A DNA stretch of 64,000 nt, taken from Streptomonospora sp. PA3 (GTDB lineage Bacteria > Actinomycetota > Actinomycetes > Streptosporangiales > Streptosporangiaceae). Shown one piece after another: positions 56,637 to 64,000 of this stretch. Below the pieces are notes generated by a model that saw only the letters and a list, made by a program, of their open reading frames with translations, had not been told where the DNA came from and searched no databases. A program made the position numbers and the translations under genes. Location of the stretch: positions 248,001-312,000 of the forward strand of contig NZ_VTZW01000015.1 of NCBI RefSeq assembly GCF_009728995.1, given 5' to 3'. Each line of letters opens with the position of its first letter. Position 1 is the first letter of the stretch.

Positions 56637-57000
56637 AGACGTCCTCAGGGGGATTCACGGTGCCCGGCGCCGAGCTTGCTCCCCCCGCAGCGCCGAGGCG
56701 TTCGAACGAAATCTGTCATCTTGTCCACGTTCCGGTCCCCCCATGACCGGCCCGGTCCTTACGTCTGCAATAGGCAGCGGAGCCCGATCGATTCCGATTT
56801 CAGCTTACGACCCTTCATAACCAGGTGTCGCCGATCGGGAACTTTCGGTGAAACAGGCTTTGCCTGGGATGATCGCCCGATTCGACCCGAAATGCTGCGA
56901 GAGGTAGCCTAATGATCGCGGATCGTAGACGCCACTGCCAGCGAGGACGCCGCTGCCCTGTATACAGCCGCTGATCCGGCCGAAACCGCGCTGAGCACCC
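56637..57000. other. 364-bp gap between ligA and the GGDEF-EAL gene
   Basis: No gene seen. It is less GC-rich than its flanks around 56790-56940 and must hold the GGDEF-EAL promoter. No clear terminator for ligA was found. Confidence 0.45.
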
Positions 57001-59202
<2,202 letters not shown>

Positions 59203-60222
59203 CTAGCGCCGTGGCTCGTCGTGCAGCACCCGGGCCGCCTGGCGGCAGGCGGTCAGCGCCGCGCGGGCGTGGTCGGGGCCCGCGGGCCCCAGCCCGCACG
59301 TGGGCGTGACGACCACGGCGCGGGAGAGCAGCTCCGGGGCGAATCCGACGCGGTTCCACAGTTCACGTACGGGATCGACGTTAGCCGCAGGGTCCGACAG
59401 AATCCCGCCTGCACTCGCCACGACACCGGTAAAAAGACCCACTCCGCTCTCGACCGCGACACCGATGTCCTCGTCCAGCGCGCGGCCGATCAGGGTGGCG
59501 TCCAGGCTGACGGCGCGGGCGCCCGAGCGCCGCAGCAGGTCCAGCGGAACATCGGCGGCGCAGCAGTGCGCCATCGGCACGGCGCCGGCCTCGCCCAGCG
59601 CGGTGAACAGCTCGCGCAGCCGGGCCTCGACGGCGACGCGGTCGGGGGCCGGAAGCCGCCCGTAGCCGCTTGCCGTGGGCACCGCGCCGGTCAGCACCGC
59701 CGGCAGCGACGGTTCGTCGACCTGCACGAGCAGTTCGGCGCCCGGCACGCGCTTGCGCACCTCGCCGACGTGGGCCAGCACGCCCTCGATGTGGGAGGCG
59801 GCCAGGTCGGCCACGGCGCCGGTGTCGGCCAGCAGCTTATCGCCGGAGCGCAGCTCGATCGCGGCGGCCAGCGTCCAGGCTCCGGCGACCTGGATCTTCA
59901 GCGTCCCCGCGAACTCCTGGGAGTGCTCCTCCAGCGCGTCGAGGTCGCGGGAGAGGTGGCTTTGCGCCCGCTGGAGGTCGCGGCCGGGCCGCTGGGCGAC
60001 GCGCCAGCCCGAGGCGTGCAGCTCCAGCGGGAGGTCCACCAGCATGCCGCCGGTGCGGCCGATCATGTCGGCGCCGGCGCCGCGCTCGGGCAGTTCGGGC
60101 AGGTGCGGCAGTTCGGGCAGTTCACCGAAGACGGTGCGCACCGCCTCGTCGGGTTCGGTGCCGGGGTAGGAGCCGACGCCGGTGTAGCTCGCCACCGGCC
60201 AGGGGTATCGCTGCTGCTTCAC
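59203..60222 (-). CDS. MetE-like (cobalamin-independent methionine synthase family) protein
   Basis: A 339-residue protein resembling the C-terminal catalytic barrel of MetE only: TGVGSYPGT, LLVQVDEPSLPAVL, MAHCCAADVPLDLLRRSGARAVSLD and VVVTPTCGLGPAG, where His-Cys-Cys and the late Cys could form the zinc site. The N-terminal barrel of full MetE (over 750 residues) is absent, so it may act as a core MetE using another methyl donor; this is inference. GTG 60222 has GGGGAG close by. It is 24 bp ahead of ligA on the same strand, so the two are probably co-transcribed. Confidence 0.85.
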   Translation of the reverse strand: MKQQRYPWPVASYTGVGSYPGTEPDEAVRTVFGELPELPHLPELPERGAGADMIGRTGGMLVDLPLELHASGWRVAQRPGRDLQRAQSHLSRDLDALEEHSQEFAGTLKIQVAGAWTLAAAIELRSGDKLLADTGAVADLAASHIEGVLAHVGEVRKRVPGAELLVQVDEPSLPAVLTGAVPTASGYGRLPAPDRVAVEARLRELFTALGEAGAVPMAHCCAADVPLDLLRRSGARAVSLDATLIGRALDEDIGVAVESGVGLFTGVVASAGGILSDPAANVDPVRELWNRVGFAPELLSRAVVVTPTCGLGPAGPDHARAALTACRQAARVLHDEPRR

Positions 60223-60321
60223 AGCTCCCCAGGTTAGAGCAACCGCGGGCGCCTCCCGCGGGCGCGGGAGGCGCTGCCGCAGCGGCCGGCGGGCGGCCCG
60301 GGGACCGCCCGCCGAGGGGGC

Positions 60322-62598
60322 TCAAACCTCGCTGATCCCGAACCGCTCGTGGACGCGGCGCAGCGGGCGCGGCGCCCACCAGTTGGCCCGGCCCGCCAGG
60401 CGCATGAAGACCGGCACCAGCACGGCGCGGATCAGCGTCGCGTCGACCAGGATGACCAGGGCCATGCCGGCGCCGAGCATGGTCAGGTACATGACCTCCG
60501 AGACGGTGTAGGTGGCGAAGGACGCGGCCAGGATCACCGCCGCCGCGGTGATCAGCGGGCCGCTGCGCTCCAGTCCGGTGGCCACCGCCTCGGTGTTGTC
60601 GCCGGTGCGGTCGTACTCCTCCTTGATCCGCGACAGCATGAACACCTCGTAGTCCATGGACAGCCCGAACGCGATGCAGAACATCAGCAGCGGGAAGGTG
60701 GGCTCCAGGGCCCCGGTGGTGGTGACGCCCAGCAGGCCGGCCAGGTTGCCGTCCTGGAACACCCACACGAGGGCGCCGAACATCACCGCCATGCTCAGCA
60801 CGTTGAGCACGATGGCCTTGAGCGGCAGCAGCAGGCTGCCGGTCATCAGGAACAGGATGGCGAAGGTGACGATCAGGATGAGCCCGAACACCAGCGGGAT
60901 GGACGCGACGAGGGCGGCGCGGAAGTCGTTGAGCTCGGCCGGGTAGCCGCCCACCAGCACCTCGGCGGGCGCGTCGGCGGCCCGGACGTCGGCCAGCAGC
61001 GCGTCGACCGAGCCGACCCCGGCCAGCGCCTCGTTGGAGGGCACCGCCGAGAACCACGTGGCGTCGGCGGAGGCGAACCGCTCGGAGTGGGGACCGGGCT
61101 CGCGCACCCGCTGCCCGTCGACGTAGGTGCCGGTGGCCGCGTCGACCTGGGCCATGCCGTCGATGCGTGAAAGCTCGGCGGCGTAGGCGGCGATGTCGTC
61201 GGACCGGCTGCCGTCGCCCGGCAGCCCGGGCGCGACGATCTGCACCGCGTCCATCTCCTCCTGGGCGAAGTTCTCCCGGATGTCCTGCTGCACCTCGCGG
61301 CTGGAGGTGCCCGGCGGCAGCACGCGGTCGTCGGGCAGCCCGAAGTTCAGGTTCAGCGTGGGCGCGGCGAGCACCAGCAGCACGGCCAGCGCCGAAAGCC
61401 CGTAGAGGGCGGGGCGGCGCATCATCCGCACGGCCGTGGTGTGCCACAGGCGCGCCCCGCCGCCCGAGCCGCTGAGGCTGCGCGTCTGCACGCGGGCACC
61501 CAGCCGGGCCAGTGCGGCGGGCATGATCACCAGGGCGGCCAGGACCGAGGTGAGCACCACCCCGGCGCCGGCGTAGGCGAAGGAGCGCAGGAACGGGAAC
61601 GGGAACAGCAGCATGCACAGCAGCGACACCGCCACCGTCAGACCGCTGAAGAGCACGGTCCGCCCGGCTGTGGCCACCGCCCATTCGACCGCCTCGTGCA
61701 CCGGCCGCCCCTTGCGCATCTCCTCGCGGAAGCGGTTGATGATGAACAGGCTGTAGTCCACGCCCAGCCCCAGGCCCATCACCAGGGTGAGGTTGGCCGC
61801 GAAGGTGGACACCTCGGTGCCCGCGGCGACGCCGCGCAGCAGCGCCAGGGTGGCGATCACCGAGAACAGGCCCATGCCGAGAGTGAGCGCGGCCGCGGGC
61901 AGCCTGCGGTAGATGAACCACAGCAGCACGAGCACCAGGGGCAGCACGATCAGCTCGGCCGTGACGAAGTCGCTGCGGGCCTGCTCGGCGGCCTGTCGGA
62001 AGACCTCGTCTCCGCCGCCGACGGCCACGGAGATCGGGCCCTGGCCGGTGGTGTACTCCGGCGACAGCTCGCCCAGGCGAGTGCGCGCCTCGGTGACGTC
62101 GCCGCCCATGCGCGCGATGATCAGCGCCTGGGTGCCGTCCTCGGAGCGCAGCGCGGGCGACTCGCCGCGCGACCAGTAGGAGGCGACCTCGGCCACCCCC
62201 TCCTCGGCGGCGAGGTCGCGCTCGATCGCCTCTCCGGCTGCGCGCACGTCGGCGTCGTCGACGCCGCCCTGGTCGGCGGTGACCAGCAGCAGGAAGTTCT
62301 GGGTCCCGGTGCCGAACTCCTCTTCGAGCACGTCGGCCGCGCGCAGCGACTCCGACCCGGGGCTGACGAACCGGCTGAGCACCAGCCGGTCCAGGGTGCC
62401 CGCCGCCACGAGGAGGGCCACCAGCGTGGCGACGATCGAGGCGACGACGACCGTCCCCGACCGGCGGGCGGTGAACCTCCCCAGCCGGCGCAGGACGGGG
62501 AGCGGGGCTCCGGTCCCCGCGCTTTCGTGGACGGGGCTTCTGGTTATCGACACGGGCTGCCTTCCAGAGGTCTCGCGGGCTGTCACCGACTCCGCCAC
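60322..62598 (-). CDS. MMPL/RND-family transporter
   Basis: A 758-residue membrane transporter with 12 predicted helices in two repeats, each with a large extracellular loop. LGLGVDYSLFIINRFREEMRKG and FGLSMDYEVFMLSRIKEEYDRTGDN are the paired proton-relay segments of MMPL proteins. Substrates are usually lipids or drugs. GTG 62598 is the start by alignment with the ORF; there is no evident Shine-Dalgarno. The promoter region is an unusual all-AT palindrome at 62614-62638. No TetR gene, the usual partner, is adjacent. Confidence 0.88.
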   Translation of the reverse strand: MAESVTARETSGRQPVSITRSPVHESAGTGAPLPVLRRLGRFTARRSGTVVVASIVATLVALLVAAGTLDRLVLSRFVSPGSESLRAADVLEEEFGTGTQNFLLLVTADQGGVDDADVRAAGEAIERDLAAEEGVAEVASYWSRGESPALRSEDGTQALIIARMGGDVTEARTRLGELSPEYTTGQGPISVAVGGGDEVFRQAAEQARSDFVTAELIVLPLVLVLLWFIYRRLPAAALTLGMGLFSVIATLALLRGVAAGTEVSTFAANLTLVMGLGLGVDYSLFIINRFREEMRKGRPVHEAVEWAVATAGRTVLFSGLTVAVSLLCMLLFPFPFLRSFAYAGAGVVLTSVLAALVIMPAALARLGARVQTRSLSGSGGGARLWHTTAVRMMRRPALYGLSALAVLLVLAAPTLNLNFGLPDDRVLPPGTSSREVQQDIRENFAQEEMDAVQIVAPGLPGDGSRSDDIAAYAAELSRIDGMAQVDAATGTYVDGQRVREPGPHSERFASADATWFSAVPSNEALAGVGSVDALLADVRAADAPAEVLVGGYPAELNDFRAALVASIPLVFGLILIVTFAILFLMTGSLLLPLKAIVLNVLSMAVMFGALVWVFQDGNLAGLLGVTTTGALEPTFPLLMFCIAFGLSMDYEVFMLSRIKEEYDRTGDNTEAVATGLERSGPLITAAAVILAASFATYTVSEVMYLTMLGAGMALVILVDATLIRAVLVPVFMRLAGRANWWAPRPLRRVHERFGISEV

Positions 62599-62613
62599 GT
62601 CAGTCAGACATCG

Positions 62614-62638
62614 ATATTATATATTACTAATATAATAT
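62614..62638. promoter_or_regulatory. AT-only palindrome upstream of the MMPL gene
   Basis: ATATTATAT-N7-ATATAATAT, 25 bp with a single C, 16 bp before the GTG. AGACAT occurs on either side (62606 and 62643). It is probably the promoter and a repressor operator in one. Confidence 0.65.
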
Positions 62639-62758
62639 GTTAGACATATCGAATTCAACCACCGAAGGAAGACGGGCGTAGAAGGCCGGAACCGGAAGCC
62701 CGGACAGCGGTGCACGGCAGCGCGCGGTGGGTGCCGGTGTCGGAAAGCGACACGAAAG

Positions 62759-62784
62759 CGGCCCGTCCGCGAGCGGACGGGCCG
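62759..62784 (-). terminator. Terminator of the DedA-like gene
   Basis: CGGCCCGTCCG and CGGACGGGCCG form a perfect 11-bp stem, followed on the minus strand by CTTTCG. Confidence 0.75.
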
Positions 62785-62829
62785 TGTCGGCGGGATGAGC
62801 ACCGCCGGCCCCGGAGGCGCGGGGTGTCG

Positions 62830-63357
62830 TCAGGAGGCCCGGGAGTCCTCGGCTGCCTCGGGCGCGGGCTCGGCCGCGGACGCGCTTTCCGCGGCGCGGC
62901 GGCGCCGGAGGAGGACCGCGGCGGCCGCGCCGGCGGCGAGCAGCACCGCGGTGGCCGTGACGACGGCGGCGGGCGAGTGCAGGAACAGCTCCCACCACAC
63001 GGCGATCACCGCCAGGCCGCCCAGGCTGTAGATGGCGGCCCACCCGGCGCAGCCGGGCAGCATGGCAGCCAGGTAGCGCCAGAAGGACATGCGCATGGCG
63101 CCGGCGGCCAGGTGGATGGCCGACTGGACGCCCACCGTGGCATACGACACGGTGACCACGGGCGGCCCGAAGCGGTTGATCAGGCGCTCGGCGCGGGCGA
63201 GGCGGTCGCCCACGCGTTCGGCGAGCCGGGAGCGGTGCAGCCCCGCGCCCAGGCCGCGGCCGATCCAGTAGATCGTCTGCGTGCGGGCGAAGGCGATGGC
63301 GAACAGCGCGGCGTAGACGATCCAGAAGGGCCGGCCGTCCAGGAACCCGTAGTCCAT
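62830..63357 (-). CDS. DedA-like (VTT domain) membrane protein
   Basis: A 175-residue membrane protein with four helices. FAIAFARTQTIYWIGRGLGAGLHRSRLAERVGDRLARAERLINRFGPPVVTVSYATVGVQSAIHLAAGAMRMSFWRYLAAMLPG has the re-entrant RFGPxxV and GAxRMxxWRF-like features of DedA/VTT proteins, some of which are lipid scramblases. It is shorter than typical DedA (about 200) and ends in an Ala/Glu tail. GGAGGGG is 4-6 nt before ATG 63357. Confidence 0.78.
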   Translation of the reverse strand: MDYGFLDGRPFWIVYAALFAIAFARTQTIYWIGRGLGAGLHRSRLAERVGDRLARAERLINRFGPPVVTVSYATVGVQSAIHLAAGAMRMSFWRYLAAMLPGCAGWAAIYSLGGLAVIAVWWELFLHSPAAVVTATAVLLAAGAAAAVLLRRRRAAESASAAEPAPEAAEDSRAS

Positions 63358-63401
63358 CGCACCCCTCCGCGCTCGCTCGCCGCACCGACCGGCGGCGTGA
63401 C

Positions 63402-63424
63402 TATGCTATGCCTTACCTAACTTT
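63402..63424 (-). promoter_or_regulatory. Possible iron-box-like half site before the DedA-like gene
   Basis: On the minus strand TTAGGTAAGGCATAGCATA matches the IdeR/DmdR box (TTAGGTTAGGCTCACCTAA, from memory) at about 13 of 19 positions, mainly in the left half. The AT-rich stretch may simply be the promoter. Confidence 0.25.
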
Positions 63425-63511
63425 GCGGGCAGGGTCGGCGGCGCGAATGCGGGCGGGGCCACTCGGGCGGCCGCGCTCGGATCGGGCGGGCGCTGCGGGG
63501 CACGCGCCGGC

Positions 63512-64000
63512 TCAGCCCGCCGCGGCCGGCTCCCCGCGGCGCGCGGTGGCCGCGATGGTGCCCGACCCCAGCACGGTGTCGCCGTCGTAGAGCACGGCCG
63601 CCTGGCCGGCGGCGACGCCCGTGGCGGGTTCGTCGAGGCGGATCACCAGCTCGCCGCCGCGCTGCACCGCCGTGCAGGAGTACACCTCGCCGTGGGCGCG
63701 CAGCTGCACCGTGCAGGCAGCGGGCTCGGTGAAGGGCTCGGACCCGCTCCAGACCGGGCGCTCGGCGGTGATCTCGTCGACCCGCAGCGAGTCCCGCGGG
63801 CCCACGGTGACCGTGTTGTTCACCGGCTCGATGGAGAGCACGTAGCGGCGCTCGGGGGCGCCGCCCAGGTTCAGGCCTTTGCGCTGGCCGACCGTGTAGG
63901 TGTGCGCGCCCTGGTGGGTGCCCAGCACCTCGCCGGACTCGTCCTTGATCGGGCCGGGCCCGCCGCCCAGCCGCCCGTTCAGGAACCCGGCGGTGTCGCC
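63512..64000 (-). CDS. mnmA: tRNA-specific 2-thiouridylase, C-terminal part
   Basis: The last 162 codons; the gene runs off the right edge. AGFLNGRLGGGPGPIKDESGEVLGTHQGAHTYTVGQRKGLNLGG contains the conserved VGQRKGL segment of MnmA, which thiolates U34 of Glu, Gln and Lys tRNAs; the beta-barrel tail (CTVQLRAHGEVYSCTAVQ, GQAAVLYDGDTVLGSGTI) follows. The catalytic N-terminal PP-loop lies outside the window. Confidence 0.93.
   Translation of the reverse strand, partial: GDTAGFLNGRLGGGPGPIKDESGEVLGTHQGAHTYTVGQRKGLNLGGAPERRYVLSIEPVNNTVTVGPRDSLRVDEITAERPVWSGSEPFTEPAACTVQLRAHGEVYSCTAVQRGGELVIRLDEPATGVAAGQAAVLYDGDTVLGSGTIAATARRGEPAAAG

Overview
The window looks like chromosomal DNA of a high-GC actinomycete. 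The gene content (mycolate-free housekeeping set, class E-type LAXTG sorting signal, F420 gene cofC, NdgR-type IclR regulator, CebR/CelR-type cellulose operators, AA10-FnIII-CBM2 oxidase of the Thermobifida E8 type) points to Nocardiopsaceae (Nocardiopsis, Streptomonospora, Thermobifida and relatives). That placement is inference; no 16S or other marker is present. The backbone order mnmA - ligA - gatCA - gatB - ilvBNC - serA - leuB - ilvE - cimA - gltX - tRNAs - ndgR/leuCD - hup - cofC - plsC - gpsA - ddl is, from memory, the order in Streptomyces chromosomes, here read mostly on the minus strand.

Layout. 1-9.4 kb is accessory: the start of a SanA/YdcF-like protein, a 16-bp minisatellite, a membrane-anchored STAND NTPase with TPRs, a ParE-like/UvrD helicase gene with an apparent frameshift, an NTF2-like protein, an AbiEi/DUF559 protein and a YdeI-like protein. 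9.6-12.2 kb holds an EI24 membrane protein and a secreted lytic polysaccharide monooxygenase under two CebR/CelR palindromes. 12.4-18.3 kb is core envelope and lipid metabolism (ddl, PLP trans-sulfuration enzyme, gpsA, plsC, cofC, hup). 18.4-21.6 kb is leuCD with a small overlapping ORF and divergent ndgR. 21.6-26.2 kb has a lipoprotein PQQ-type sugar dehydrogenase and a MerR-controlled cassette (thioredoxin-like, DUF4188, SGNH hydrolase). 26.2-30.8 kb has three tRNAs, gltX and fahA, with two low-GC SUKH immunity genes wedged between gltX and fahA beside a duplicate of the gltX 5' end. 31-42.8 kb is a branched-chain amino acid and serine block (DUF3152 protease, cimA, ilvE, leuB, serA, ilvC, ilvN, ilvB). 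43-57 kb carries two GGDEF-EAL membrane proteins and gatCAB, split by two thioester-domain surface adhesins. 57-64 kb is ligA, a MetE-like protein, an MMPL transporter, a DedA-like protein and the 3' part of mnmA.

How it works together. Most enzymes that make Ile, Val and Leu are here, and their control is visible in the DNA: ilvB and cimA each have a short leader peptide rich in branched-chain codons followed by a rho-independent terminator (transcription attenuation), and ilvB, cimA, leuB and, in weaker form, leuC/ndgR have a shared TCTC-N7-GAGA palindrome that I propose is the NdgR operator. The window also holds the indirect route to Gln-tRNA(Gln): GluRS, tRNA-Glu, tRNA-Gln and GatCAB.

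The main places to look again are the shared BCAA operator and the two attenuators, the SUKH insertion with its gltX duplication, the thioester-adhesin pair with a 53-bp tandem repeat inside the gat locus, a 55-bp dispersed palindrome found at two gene ends, and the helicase frameshift. I did not find a clearly new multi-gene system; the closest candidate is the STAND NTPase/helicase neighbourhood at 0.7-7 kb.
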